DNA from: DAISJI01 sp964559835
GTDB taxonomy: Bacteria; Acidobacteriota; Terriglobia; Terriglobales; Acidobacteriaceae
Direction of reading: 5' to 3'
NCBI GenBank assembly: GCA_964559835.1
Contig: CAZLJE010000001.1
Location: 186,001-250,000, forward strand
DNA length: 64,000 nt
A program made the translations under genes and the position numbers. Of this stretch, positions 25,533-34,973 are shown one piece after another; position 1 is the stretch's first letter, and each line of letters begins with the position of its first letter. The notes under the pieces are model-generated. The model saw only the letters and a list, made by a program, of their open reading frames with translations, did no database searches and had not been told where the DNA came from.

Positions 25533-28235
25533 ATGAGTATAGCGGCAAGAGTGAAATCGCGGTGGAGATCAATCTCGAAACGGGAGCGCGTAGAGTGCGA
25601 GATGCAGGATGAGATCCGCTTCCACATCGAAGCGTACGCGGAGGACCTGGTCCGGCAGGGAGTGACGCGTGAGGAGGCACGGCGGAAGGCGCGAATGGAG
25701 TTCGGAACGGTGGAGACGCAGAAGGAGGAGTGCCGGGCGTCGCTCGGATTGCGGATGTGGGACGAGTTCCGCGGTGACCTGCGCTACACGCTGCGGGTGC
25801 TGCGCAAGAGTCCGGGGTTCACCGCGGTGGCCATCACCACGCTAGCATTAGGCATTGGAGCAAACACCGCCATCTTCACCCTGGTGAACGCGCTCATGCT
25901 GCGGCTGGTTCCGGTCCATCGCCCCGAGGAACTGTACCAGGTGAAGATCAAAACTCCGGGCAGGACTGCTGCGCAAGATGGTTTCACCAACCCGCTGTGG
26001 GAGCAGGTGCGTGACCGGCAGGAAGTGTTCTCGGGTACGGCTGCCTGGGGGAGCTATACCTTCAACCTGGGTCAGGGCGGAGCGATACGGCCAGCGCTGG
26101 GGATATGGGTCAGCGGCAATTTCTTTGAGACGCTGGAGGTGCGTCCGGCCGCTGGACGCCTGATCAGTCCTGCGGACGACCGTCGGGGTTGCCCGAGCGT
26201 GGCGGTACTGAGCTACGCATTTTGGCAGCAACATTATGGTGGTACAGCGAGTGCAGTCGGCAGCACGCTCTCCCTGGATGCGCACCCGTTCGAGGTGATC
26301 GGGGTGGCACCGCCGGGGTTCTATGGATTAGACGTCGGCAACAATTTCGACGTGGCGGCCCCGAACTGCGCCACCGCTTTGCTCGACGGAGAACGATCGC
26401 GCCTGGACCAGCGCTCGTGGTGGTGGCTGGCGGTGGTGGGGCGTATCAAGCCGGGCATCTCGCCGCAGCAGTTGAATGGACGGCTGGCGGCCGTTTCCCC
26501 GCAAGTATTTGCCGGCGCCTTACCTCAGGACTGGGGCGCGGATAGCCAGAAAGGTTTTCTCAGTAGGACGCTCACCGCCGTTCCCGCCGGCAGCGGTATT
26601 TCCTATCTCCGGCAACAGTTCCAGCAACCGCTGAAGATCCTCATGGCTGTGGTCGGCATCGTGCTACTGATTGCGTGCGCTAACGTTGCTGCCTTGATGC
26701 TCGCACGCGCCGCGGCGCAAACCCGAGAGATGGCCGTGCGGCTCGCCCTGGGAGCCACTCGCATGCGACTGGTGCGGCAACTGCTGATGCACTGCGTGGT
26801 GCTATCGATTGCGGGAGCAGCCGCCGGCGCGGTGCTGGCACAGTGGGCCACGGCGTTGCTGGTGGCATATCTTTCAACGAGAAAAAACCCAGTGTTCCTC
26901 GACCTTTCTCCGGACTGGCGAGTCCTGACATTCACGGCAACGACGGCGCTTCTGACGGGAGTACTGTTCGGCATCCTGCCGGCATTTCACTCGACGCGAG
27001 TCCCGCTGACCAGAGCGATGCGTGGCAGCCCGTCTGCGCACAACGAGCATCGCAGCCCGGTGCGCAAGTGGATTGTGGCAACGCAGATAGCGCTTTCGCT
27101 GGTGTTGCTGGTCACGGCGGGACTCTTCCTGCGCAGCTTCGCGAAGCTGATCTGGCTCGACCCTGGATTCGACCGCCAGAATGTGCTGCTGGTCAGCGCG
27201 GACCTGAGGTCCACCACGATCAAGCCCGAACAACACCTGGCGACTTACGACCTGATCCAATCGCGGTTGAGCGCGCTTCCCGGAGTGGTTGCTGTCGGCC
27301 GCTCGGTGATGACGCCGCTCGAAGGTGGCGGCTGGAACAACATTGTGCACGCTGACACGGCGAATCCACCAAAGGGCGACGACGCTTTATCGCTGATGAA
27401 CTTCATCACGCCGGGGTACTTCGCCACGCTACGCATGCCCTTGTTCGCCGGGCGCGACTTCACACCGGCCGACAACAAGACAGCCGCCAAGGTCGCAATC
27501 GTCAACCAGGCATTTGCGCGCAAGTTCTTTCCCGGAATGAATCCGATCGGCCACGTCCTCCGCGTTGACAAGGCGAACAGTGAGCCGGGGCCACCGATCG
27601 AAGTGGTGGGAGTCGTGGGGAATGCGAAGTACATGTCGCTGCGCGAAGAAATGCCGGAGACGGTGTTTTTCCCCCTGCCGCAGATCACTGGACCGGAATA
27701 CGGCGACACTTACGAGATCCGCAGCGCCGTCAGCCCGACAAGCTTGAGAAGCGCCGTGGTGGCCGCAATGGCGGGCGTGAGCCGCGAAATCCCATTGGAG
27801 TTCACCACCCTGGCCAAGCAGGTGGACGACACACTCGTCCAGGAACGGCTGCTGGCGGTGCTTTCGGCATTCTTCGGGGTGGCGGCAGTAGTGCTGGCGA
27901 CGATCGGGCTGTTCGGTACGGTGAGCTATCGGGTGACGCTGCGGAAGGCGGAGTTCGGAATCCGGATGGCGCTTGGGGCAAGAGTGGCGTCGATCGTGAG
28001 GTTGGTGATGGGAGAGGTGGCGGCGATCGTGGTGATAGGAGTGGGAGCGGGACTGGCGATCTCCATGATCGCGACACGAGCGTTGCAGAAGCTGCTGTTC
28101 GGCCTTGGTGCGCACGATGTCGCGACGCTGGCGGGAGCGTCGGCGTTGTTGGCGGCCGCGGCGTTGTTGGCGGCGTTCATGCTGGCGCGACGAGCGGCGA
28201 AGGTGGATCCGATGGTGGCATTGCGAAGCGAATAA
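25533..28235 (+). CDS. ADOP-type FtsX/MacB-like permease
   Basis: A 900-residue inner-membrane protein of the acidobacterial duplicated orphan permease type. After an N-terminal cytoplasmic stretch with RVECEMQDEIRFHIEAYAED, two copies of the MacB-like unit follow (membrane helix, large periplasmic domain, three-helix FtsX domain); examples are TTLALGIGANTAIFTLVNAL and the FtsX helices at the C-terminus. The ATP-binding subunit is absent, as usual in this group. ATG 25533 gives the family start MSIAARVKSRW; the frame also opens 38 codons earlier within the repeat. It is downstream of padR and convergent with the Oar-like receptor. Substrate unknown; MacB-type proteins act in mechanotransmission and export. 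Confidence 0.93.
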   Translation: MSIAARVKSRWRSISKRERVECEMQDEIRFHIEAYAEDLVRQGVTREEARRKARMEFGTVETQKEECRASLGLRMWDEFRGDLRYTLRVLRKSPGFTAVAITTLALGIGANTAIFTLVNALMLRLVPVHRPEELYQVKIKTPGRTAAQDGFTNPLWEQVRDRQEVFSGTAAWGSYTFNLGQGGAIRPALGIWVSGNFFETLEVRPAAGRLISPADDRRGCPSVAVLSYAFWQQHYGGTASAVGSTLSLDAHPFEVIGVAPPGFYGLDVGNNFDVAAPNCATALLDGERSRLDQRSWWWLAVVGRIKPGISPQQLNGRLAAVSPQVFAGALPQDWGADSQKGFLSRTLTAVPAGSGISYLRQQFQQPLKILMAVVGIVLLIACANVAALMLARAAAQTREMAVRLALGATRMRLVRQLLMHCVVLSIAGAAAGAVLAQWATALLVAYLSTRKNPVFLDLSPDWRVLTFTATTALLTGVLFGILPAFHSTRVPLTRAMRGSPSAHNEHRSPVRKWIVATQIALSLVLLVTAGLFLRSFAKLIWLDPGFDRQNVLLVSADLRSTTIKPEQHLATYDLIQSRLSALPGVVAVGRSVMTPLEGGGWNNIVHADTANPPKGDDALSLMNFITPGYFATLRMPLFAGRDFTPADNKTAAKVAIVNQAFARKFFPGMNPIGHVLRVDKANSEPGPPIEVVGVVGNAKYMSLREEMPETVFFPLPQITGPEYGDTYEIRSAVSPTSLRSAVVAAMAGVSREIPLEFTTLAKQVDDTLVQERLLAVLSAFFGVAAVVLATIGLFGTVSYRVTLRKAEFGIRMALGARVASIVRLVMGEVAAIVVIGVGAGLAISMIATRALQKLLFGLGAHDVATLAGASALLAAAALLAAFMLARRAAKVDPMVALRSE

Positions 28236-28241
28236 AAACAT

Positions 28242-28276
28242 CACCACAGAGGACACGAAGGAACACAAAGGAAAAC
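28242..28276. repeat. Dispersed CACCACAG repeat, copy 3
   Basis: CACCACAGAGGACACGAAGG followed by AACACAAAGGAAAAC, immediately after the permease stop codon and just before a hairpin repeat. Confidence 0.8.
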
Positions 28277-28278
28277 AC

Positions 28279-28309
28279 CCCCACCCTGGCAAAGGCAGCC
28301 AGGGTGGGG
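28279..28309. repeat. Dispersed hairpin repeat, copy a (possible bidirectional terminator)
   Basis: CCCCACCCTGGC (28279-28290) and GCCAGGGTGGGG (28298-28309) form a perfect 12-bp stem around the loop AAAGGCA. It lies between convergent genes and may stop transcription from both sides. A related hairpin is at 35541-35570. Confidence 0.75.
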
Positions 28310-28322
28310 CACCCAGAGAATG

Positions 28323-31300
28323 TCAGAACGTAAATTTCACGGCGAGTTGGATGCCGCGAGGACCGCCGCCGCCGAGGAACGGGTTTCCGACGCCGACGTC
28401 GCCGGTGGCGGAGATCGGATAGCCGCCCGTTCCGACTTCGCGATTGCCCTTGATGGCGAATCCGTTCGTGCCAGGGTCAGCGATGAACGCCGGCAGGAAT
28501 GGGTTGGCGAAGTTCGGATGATTGAGCACGTTGAAGAACTCGGCGCGTAACTGCATATTCAGGTGCTCGGTGACGGCGGTGTCCTTGAAGATGGCCGCAT
28601 CCCATTGCCTGAAGTCTGGTCCGCGGAGCGAGTCGCGGCGCATGTTTCCGAAGTGGCGAGTTCCGGCGACGCAATCGGAGGCGGTACCCGACGCGGCGGC
28701 GACATTGACGGTGCAGGGAATCGCGAATGCGCTCAGGTCGATGAAGTTAAAGGGATTGCCCTTGTGATAGACGATGGGGCCGACGACGTCGGGCCGGTCG
28801 AAGCCTTCGCCGCTGCCGCTGAAATCATCTTCAAAGTTGTAATTGAGCTGGAACGGCTGGCCGCTCTGGAGAGTGAGCGTGCTGTCGAAGCCCCATCCGT
28901 TCCGCAAACGCGAGGCGCCGGACTTGGGGAACTTGTAGCCGAAGATCCAGGTGAAGCGCTGGGGGACGTCGAAGTTCGAGGGGCCGTACTCGAGGTTCGC
29001 GCGAGTGCTGTCGTTGGGCTGGGCGGCGTTGGGTTCGAAGTCCTCGCCGTCGCTGGAGTTGTCGAACGAGCGCGCCCATGAATAGTTGAGGATCGAAGTC
29101 ACGCCGTGCCAGGCGTTAACGCGAAGACTGGCCTGCAGCGAGTTGTAATTCGACTTGCCGGTCGAGACCTGGTGGAGCATGTAAAACGCGCCATAGGTGT
29201 TGTTGCCGAAAGGACGGGGCACGCCGTAGCTGCTGACGCCGTTGGCGATATCGGCAGCGGTGATGGCGGCCTGGCCGGGCTGGTTGAGATCGATAAACCG
29301 GTAAAGCCGGTGTCCCTGGGAACCGACGTATCCGACCTGCACAACCACGTTCTCGGTGATCTGCTGCTGGATATTGATGTTGTAGTTCTCCATATACGGT
29401 GTGCGGATATGGCGGTCGAAGGAGAAAGTGTCGCACTCGAAATTGCAAGCGTTCGTGGGGCCGTAAACGGGCGCGCCGGAAACGATGCTTCCGGTGACGC
29501 CGGCCGAGAAGATCGGCTTGGGTCCGATCGGGTTATAAGCCGGGCCCGGATCGAAGAATGGCGGGTAAGGAAGGTGTCCGAGGACGAAGTCCTGGGAGAC
29601 GGCGTCGAAGAACAATCCGAAGCCGGCGCGCACGACGGTGCGTCCCTTGCCGGTGACGTCCCAGTCGATGCTGAGGCGCGGCGCGACGTTCTTGTAGTCG
29701 GGTTGATAGAGGCGCTTGAGTCCGGCGCCGCCGACTTGCGTGAGCGTGAAGGTGCCGGCAACGGGGTCGAGCGAAGTAATGTTGCTGAGCAGGTTATTGT
29801 TCTCACCGATGACGCCGAAGTAATCCCAGCGCAGGCCGTAATTCAGCATGAAGCGCGGACTCAGGTGCCAACTGTCCTGGAAGAAGAGGCCGAAGCTGTT
29901 CTCGTGGGTGTTGCGGCGCGTATCGCCGAGGTATTGGAATCCGCCGGAGACATTGCCGGCGAGGAAGTCGGAGAGGCTGTTGAATTTCAGGCGGCCACGA
30001 CTGTAGCGGTCGAAATACTGAAAGATGGTAGTGCGGCGGAATTCAGCGCCGAACTTGATGTCGTGCTTCGTCATCTTCCAGGAGAAGTTGTCGAGGATGT
30101 GATAGTTGGTGTCGATGCGACCGCGCGGATCGCCCTGGTTGGCGCCCACCTGCGAAAATTTTCCGCTGTTGATGAGAATGATGGGTACTCCCTGGTCCGC
30201 GACACCCGTGCCGACGTTCAGGCCGATCGAACTCGGTTTGAAGTGGCGATCCTCAGCGAGGAAGTCTTCGGCAAAACGGTTCCAGCCGAAGCGAAACTCA
30301 TTAACTTTCGTTGGAGAGATGACGCGCACGTAAGAGATCGAGACCAGTTGAACGCGGGTGGGAGTGAAAGTGTTGAAGCCTGGTAGTTGTCCGCCGCCGG
30401 CGGTCAGGGCGAGCGGGAAGGATTGATCGCTGTCGCCGAAATAGTAGCGGCCGGTCAGGATGTTCGAGGGGTTGAAGTTGTGATCGATCTTGGCGATGAG
30501 GCTGTCCACGCGATTGTGGGAGGGAGAGATGACCGAAGTATTCGGGCCGTTAGGGCATCCGAGGTCCTCTCCGGTTCCGGGCGCGGAAGCGGCGCCAAAG
30601 GTGCCAGGGATATTTGGCTTTGGCCATGGATTGCGGGCCAGCAATTTGGCGATGACGGGGTTGGCCGCGCCGCCATCGGCGGCAATCTGGGCGGGATCGG
30701 GGACGCAACCGAGCGTCACGACGCCTACACGCTCGCGCTGGCCTTCGTAGTTGAGAAAGAAGAAGGTCTTGTTCTTGACGATCGGACCGCCTAAGGACCC
30801 GCCGTACTGGTTGTTATGGAAACCGGCCTTGCGCTGGCTCTTGAGATTGAAAAAATTACGGGCGTCGAGCGCATCGTTGCGGAAGTACTCGATGGCGGAA
30901 CCATGCAATTGATTGGTGCCGCTCTTAGTGACGATGTTGACGACGGCTCCGGCATTGCGGCCGTATTCCGCCTCAAAATTCGAGAGCACGCGCAACTCAG
31001 CGACCGCGTCGACGGGCAGGATCGTGGCCGGTGTGCCGAAGACGCCAGCCTCGTTGATGGCTGGATCGTTGCGGTAACCGTCGTTCATATCGGTGCCGTC
31101 GAGCAGGAAGTTGTTGGAGCGCCCACGCGCGCCGTTCATGGAAAAAATGCCGAATGATCCCGGGGAATCGGTGATCTGGTCGGGAGAGCCGGCGATACCA
31201 GGGGTGAGGTAGATGAGCTTCTGGTAGTCGCGGCCGTTCACGGGAATGTCGGAGATCTGGTTGGCCATGAAAGTACCACCCAGGGTGTCGGTCGTGGTCT

Positions 31301-31673
31301 CGACCTGGGGAAGGCTGCTCGCGGCGACCTCCACCTCCTGGCTGACGTCGCCGGTGCGCAACTGAGCGTCGACACGGCGTTCGGTGGCGACATTGACGTC
31401 GACACTATGGGTCGCCCACGTCTGGAATCCGCTTTGCGAAATCGTCACATCATAGGAGCCGATGGGAAGCTCGGGAATGGTATAGCTGCCGTCGGCGGAG
31501 GTCTGGGTAGTGCGGTCGATGCCGGTGGCGGTGTTATGAGCGGTGACTTTTGCTCCTGCCACGACGGCGCCGGATTGGTCGGTCACCGTACCGAGGATCG
31601 TTCCCCGAAATGTCTGTGCGGCGAGTGAACCAGCGAGGGAAAGAACAACGGCGAACAGCAATCTGATTTTCAT
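28323..31673 (-). CDS. Oar-like TonB-dependent outer-membrane receptor
   Basis: A 1116-residue outer-membrane protein. It has a signal peptide (MKIRLLFAVVLSLAGSLAA), a carboxypeptidase regulatory-like (CarboxypepD_reg) beta-sandwich at about residues 25-105 (GTILGTVTDQSGAVVAGAKV), a plug domain at about 120-230 with FSMNGARGRSNNFLLDGTDM, and a barrel to the C-terminus ending VKFTF, the terminal aromatic residue recognised by the Bam machinery. Such Oar-like proteins are abundant in Acidobacteriota and are thought to take up large carbohydrates or other nutrients. No substrate gene is adjacent. It ends convergent with the ADOP gene. Confidence 0.94.
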   Translation of the reverse strand: MKIRLLFAVVLSLAGSLAAQTFRGTILGTVTDQSGAVVAGAKVTAHNTATGIDRTTQTSADGSYTIPELPIGSYDVTISQSGFQTWATHSVDVNVATERRVDAQLRTGDVSQEVEVAASSLPQVETTTDTLGGTFMANQISDIPVNGRDYQKLIYLTPGIAGSPDQITDSPGSFGIFSMNGARGRSNNFLLDGTDMNDGYRNDPAINEAGVFGTPATILPVDAVAELRVLSNFEAEYGRNAGAVVNIVTKSGTNQLHGSAIEYFRNDALDARNFFNLKSQRKAGFHNNQYGGSLGGPIVKNKTFFFLNYEGQRERVGVVTLGCVPDPAQIAADGGAANPVIAKLLARNPWPKPNIPGTFGAASAPGTGEDLGCPNGPNTSVISPSHNRVDSLIAKIDHNFNPSNILTGRYYFGDSDQSFPLALTAGGGQLPGFNTFTPTRVQLVSISYVRVISPTKVNEFRFGWNRFAEDFLAEDRHFKPSSIGLNVGTGVADQGVPIILINSGKFSQVGANQGDPRGRIDTNYHILDNFSWKMTKHDIKFGAEFRRTTIFQYFDRYSRGRLKFNSLSDFLAGNVSGGFQYLGDTRRNTHENSFGLFFQDSWHLSPRFMLNYGLRWDYFGVIGENNNLLSNITSLDPVAGTFTLTQVGGAGLKRLYQPDYKNVAPRLSIDWDVTGKGRTVVRAGFGLFFDAVSQDFVLGHLPYPPFFDPGPAYNPIGPKPIFSAGVTGSIVSGAPVYGPTNACNFECDTFSFDRHIRTPYMENYNINIQQQITENVVVQVGYVGSQGHRLYRFIDLNQPGQAAITAADIANGVSSYGVPRPFGNNTYGAFYMLHQVSTGKSNYNSLQASLRVNAWHGVTSILNYSWARSFDNSSDGEDFEPNAAQPNDSTRANLEYGPSNFDVPQRFTWIFGYKFPKSGASRLRNGWGFDSTLTLQSGQPFQLNYNFEDDFSGSGEGFDRPDVVGPIVYHKGNPFNFIDLSAFAIPCTVNVAAASGTASDCVAGTRHFGNMRRDSLRGPDFRQWDAAIFKDTAVTEHLNMQLRAEFFNVLNHPNFANPFLPAFIADPGTNGFAIKGNREVGTGGYPISATGDVGVGNPFLGGGGPRGIQLAVKFTF

Positions 31674-31838
31674 CGTCTTGCTCCGTGAAGTAGCGCGGGG
31701 CCCGGTTGTGAAGGTTACAAGTGCTACGGGAGTTTCGGAGCCCGTATGAGTGCGCAGACCGAATGAACGAAGTGTTGGTCGCGAAGTGTACTACAGGAGC
31801 GGAGTTGAGGCCAAGTGTGGTGGGCGGCGGGTACTGGG
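31674..31838. other. Upstream region of the Oar-like receptor gene
   Basis: Non-coding, 165 bases between the receptor start and the stop of the small membrane protein gene. It must contain the receptor promoter; no clear hexamers were picked out. Confidence 0.35.
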
Positions 31839-31991
31839 TCAGTTTGATTTTGGGGATGTAGGAGACAGCAGCCACACGATAAGGCAAAATGCAGCAATGC
31901 TGAAAACCGCCATCCACCAAGGGTGAAAGATGATGGGGAAGAACAAAACAGCCAGAACAAGCAGCCACGTGCGTGCCTCTGTCAGCTTCAT
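31839..31991 (-). CDS. Small two-helix membrane protein (50 residues)
   Basis: A short open frame read directly from the sequence. ATG 31991 has GAGG 7 bases upstream. It starts MKLTEARTWLLVLAVLFFPI and continues with a second hydrophobic segment (WWMAVFSIAAFCLIVWLL), ending in SPTSPKSN. Two membrane helices, at about residues 8-22 and 26-43, with short polar ends are likely. It begins 65 bases after the stop of the acyl-CoA ligase fusion gene on the same strand and could be cotranscribed. Overlapping frames on the same strand have no protein-like character. No function can be assigned. Confidence 0.6.
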   Translation of the reverse strand: MKLTEARTWLLVLAVLFFPIIFHPWWMAVFSIAAFCLIVWLLSPTSPKSN

Positions 31992-32056
31992 GCCACTGCC
32001 TCAGCCGCATTATGCTCCAACATACCTACCAATTCATCCAGCGTCGGGCAGCGTTG

Positions 32057-34864
32057 CTACGGCGCCAACGACGAGATACTGGGGGCGGCGTCGGCGGAGG
32101 AGCGGCGTCCGTGATGGAGTTGGATCCACATATCCATGACGCGGCCCTTCAGTTCGGAGTTGAGGTCGTCATAGGCTGCCTCGGGGTTGGTGGCATGCTG
32201 CGGTGGCGGTATGGGATCGCCGAATTCAATCGTCAGGCGGGTGAACTTCTGGAAGCCCTTGCCTCGCGGCCAGGCTTCGAAAAAACCTTCCATAGCCACG
32301 GGAACGATCGGCACGCGCAGATGCGTCGCGAGAATAGCCGCGCCCTTCTTGAAGACCTTGGGTGAACCATCGATGCTGCGCTCGCCCTCGGGATAGAGGA
32401 CGAGGATCTTGCCGTGGCGCAGGCCGAAAGCGCCAGCGCGCATGGCAGGAACGAGATTCGCATCAGGATCGACGGGGATGAGCTTGAGAGATCGGGCGAG
32501 GTGGCGAAGGATGCCGCTGCCGAAAATCTCGCTGGTACCCACATAAAAGACGTTGCGGAGGACATCGTAAGGAAGTGACGCGACGAGCATCACCGGATCG
32601 AGGAAGCTCTGGTGATTGGGACAGATGATGTAGGCGCCCTGTCGCGGGAGTTTCTCCAGTCCAATGATCTTCAGCGAGAATGCGTCACGGGCGAAGATCT
32701 GGACCATGCGGCCGAAGAGATACCACCAGTGCTCGGCGATGGGATGAGGGCGTGCGACGCTGAGGACGTCGGGGTCGTCGGGATCGGTGTTGAGGACGGA
32801 ACCCCAAGGCATTGACGATTGTCGATTGACGATTGTCGCTTGTGAAGAGCGCGATTGGGAATTGCGTATGGCATCGATCAACTCGCGGACGGTGTAGACC
32901 TGGCTGACGACATCGTCGGGAACCGACACGCCGATGGCCTGTTCGACCGCGACCAGAAGTTCGACGCGCTCCATGGAATCGAGGCCCAAATCGAGTTCAA
33001 GATTGTCGTGCGGGTGGATCGGGCGGCTCAGTTCCTTGAGATGCTCCTGGAGGACGGAAATTGCTTTGGCGACGTCGGGCTCGGCGAGCCACCGGCGGTC
33101 GTCGTCGGTGAGAGTGCGGCCGACCTCCTCGCCCTCGACCTCGCGCGACGCCTGGCGCTCACGGACAATCTTCTCCACTTCGAAGCGCTTGATCTTTCGC
33201 GTGGTCGTGCGCGGGAGGTCCTGCTGCCAGATGTCGAAGGAGAGCAGGCGCTTGGTAGCGGGGAGGCTTTGAGAGAGCGTCTCGATGTCGAAGCGGATGA
33301 TCTCGCGGGCGTTGACGATCTTGCGCTCGCGCAGGACCTCGAAGTTCGGAACCACGGCGGCGTGCAGGCGCTCGGCGAACGGTTCATCGGGCCGCGACTC
33401 GATTCCGAGGACGCAGAGCTCCTTGATAAAGGGAGACTTTAAGTAATGCGCTTCAATCTCTTCCGGATAAATGTTCTTGCCGGAGCTGAGGACGATGATC
33501 TCCTTTTCACGCCCGGTAATAAAGATGTGGCCGCGAGAATCGAGGGAGGCCAAATCGCCGGTGTGCAGCCAGCCTTCGCCATCGATCACTTCGGCGGTCG
33601 CGTCCGGGCGGTTGTAGTAGCCCTTCATCACCAAGGGACCGCGGATGAGGATCTCACCGACCGCGGGACCGACGCCGTCCTCGGTGGGCTTGGGATCGCG
33701 GAGCTTCACCTCGGCAACGTGGAGCGGCTTGCCGATGGAACCGAGAACGTTGTCGTTGGGCGGCGTGGCGATGGCGGCGCCGGCGGTCTCGGTGAGGCCG
33801 TAGCCCTGAATCAAATCAAAGCCCATGGCGTGGAAATCGCGGGCGACCGCCGCGTCGAGCTTGGAACCGCCGGAGACGAGGTAGCGCATCTTGGGGCCGA
33901 GCATCTCGTGGACGCGTTTGAAGACAAGCTTGCCCAGGTTCAACCCGACGATGCGTGACAAGGCGCCGAATTTCAGCAGCCAGCGGAATACGCTTTGAGC
34001 GAGACGGCCGTGGGCGCCGGCTTCTTTCGCGATGCGCTCGTGGATGAGGTAGAAGAACTGCGGGACGCAGGCGAAGATCGTGATGTCGCGTTCGCGCAGG
34101 GCGCGTAGGAGTTCCTGGGTGTTCAGCGATTCCAGGAAGACCACACGCGCGCCGGCGGCAACGGGCAGAAGTAGATTGGCCATCTGCGCGAGCGCGTGAA
34201 AAAGGGGAAGGACGCCGAGCAGCGCGTCGGTTGAGCTGACGTGGATCAGGCGGAAGACGCCTTCGGATTCGGCGGCGAAATTGGCGTGAGTGAGCATCAC
34301 GCCCTTGGGGTCGCTAGTCGTCCCTGATGTGTACAGGATGGCGGCAACGTTGTCGGGCGCAGCTTCCACCGGGCGGAACGCGCCAGGGCTGGAGGCAAGG
34401 ATATCGTCGAGCCGAACTGCATTGCCGATTGTCGATTGCCGATTGCCGATTGAGGAGCCTGGATTGTCTATCAGGATCAGCCGGATCTTGCGATCACCGA
34501 TGGCGGCGATGGCGGTTTCGAGGTGGCGTCCGTCGGCAAACAGCAGGGAGGATTCGCTGTTATCGAGGAGCTTGGAAACCTGAGAGGCACTAAACGCCGT
34601 GTCGAAAGGTACCGCAGTCATGCCGGCGGCGATGGTGCCCAGGTAGCAGGCGACCCAACGCGGGCCGTTAGCGGCGAGGATGGCGCACCGGCTGCCGGAC
34701 GCAAAACCGGATTCGCTCAACCAGCGCGCAATGGAGGCGGCCATCTGGCGCAGCTCGGCATAGGTGTAGCGCTCGAGGGCGCCGGACTGGCGCTGCATCT
34801 CCACCGCAACATGATCGGGCCAGCGCTCGACGGTATCGACGAATCGGTTGTAGAAGTTTGCCAT
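32057..34864 (-). CDS. Acyl-CoA ligase-ACP-acyltransferase fusion
   Basis: A 935-residue three-part lipid enzyme. Residues 1-565 are an AMP-forming acyl-CoA/acyl-ACP synthetase (LYTSGTTSDPKGVMLTH, GYGLTETAGA, LHTGDLASLD). Residues 600-670 are a carrier domain with phosphopantetheine Ser630 in LGLDSMERVEL. From about 740 is a PlsC-type acyltransferase with NHQSFLD (His near 751) and YPEGERS. The order activate, carry, transfer suggests direct acylation of a glycerol-type or other acceptor, comparable with Aas-like fusions but with an added carrier. Two heptamer-repeat tracts are inside the frame. ATG 34864 is the family start. Confidence 0.9.
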   Translation of the reverse strand: MANFYNRFVDTVERWPDHVAVEMQRQSGALERYTYAELRQMAASIARWLSESGFASGSRCAILAANGPRWVACYLGTIAAGMTAVPFDTAFSASQVSKLLDNSESSLLFADGRHLETAIAAIGDRKIRLILIDNPGSSIGNRQSTIGNAVRLDDILASSPGAFRPVEAAPDNVAAILYTSGTTSDPKGVMLTHANFAAESEGVFRLIHVSSTDALLGVLPLFHALAQMANLLLPVAAGARVVFLESLNTQELLRALRERDITIFACVPQFFYLIHERIAKEAGAHGRLAQSVFRWLLKFGALSRIVGLNLGKLVFKRVHEMLGPKMRYLVSGGSKLDAAVARDFHAMGFDLIQGYGLTETAGAAIATPPNDNVLGSIGKPLHVAEVKLRDPKPTEDGVGPAVGEILIRGPLVMKGYYNRPDATAEVIDGEGWLHTGDLASLDSRGHIFITGREKEIIVLSSGKNIYPEEIEAHYLKSPFIKELCVLGIESRPDEPFAERLHAAVVPNFEVLRERKIVNAREIIRFDIETLSQSLPATKRLLSFDIWQQDLPRTTTRKIKRFEVEKIVRERQASREVEGEEVGRTLTDDDRRWLAEPDVAKAISVLQEHLKELSRPIHPHDNLELDLGLDSMERVELLVAVEQAIGVSVPDDVVSQVYTVRELIDAIRNSQSRSSQATIVNRQSSMPWGSVLNTDPDDPDVLSVARPHPIAEHWWYLFGRMVQIFARDAFSLKIIGLEKLPRQGAYIICPNHQSFLDPVMLVASLPYDVLRNVFYVGTSEIFGSGILRHLARSLKLIPVDPDANLVPAMRAGAFGLRHGKILVLYPEGERSIDGSPKVFKKGAAILATHLRVPIVPVAMEGFFEAWPRGKGFQKFTRLTIEFGDPIPPPQHATNPEAAYDDLNSELKGRVMDMWIQLHHGRRSSADAAPSISSLAP
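32811..32838. repeat. Heptamer tandem repeat inside the fusion gene, tract 1
   Basis: Four units of ATTGACG/ATTGTCG alternate here, followed by a decayed unit. In the protein it falls at about residues 676-685, in the linker between the carrier and acyltransferase domains, and contributes the polar QATIVNRQSS stretch. Confidence 0.75.
34421..34455. repeat. Heptamer tandem repeat inside the fusion gene, tract 2
   Basis: Five units: ATTGCCG, ATTGTCG, ATTGCCG, ATTGCCG, ATTGAGG. In the protein it encodes about residues 137-148 (the IGNRQSTIGN loop) in the N-terminal part of the adenylating domain. It shares the ATTGNCG consensus with the tract at 32811-32838. Confidence 0.75.
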
Positions 34865-34973
34865 CTCGCGGACGGGGAAAATATATCAGGCGAGAGCGCC
34901 GGCACGCCGTGGCTTCGCGAGTAGCACCACATGTCCGAGGCAGGCTGCATCCAATTTTGGCGGGAGGAGCAAA

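Noticed and set aside
31534..32010. 158-codon minus-strand frame covering the receptor start and the small membrane gene
   Set aside because: It overlaps the receptor's signal peptide, is rich in His/Cys/Arg without domain character, and has no ribosome binding site.
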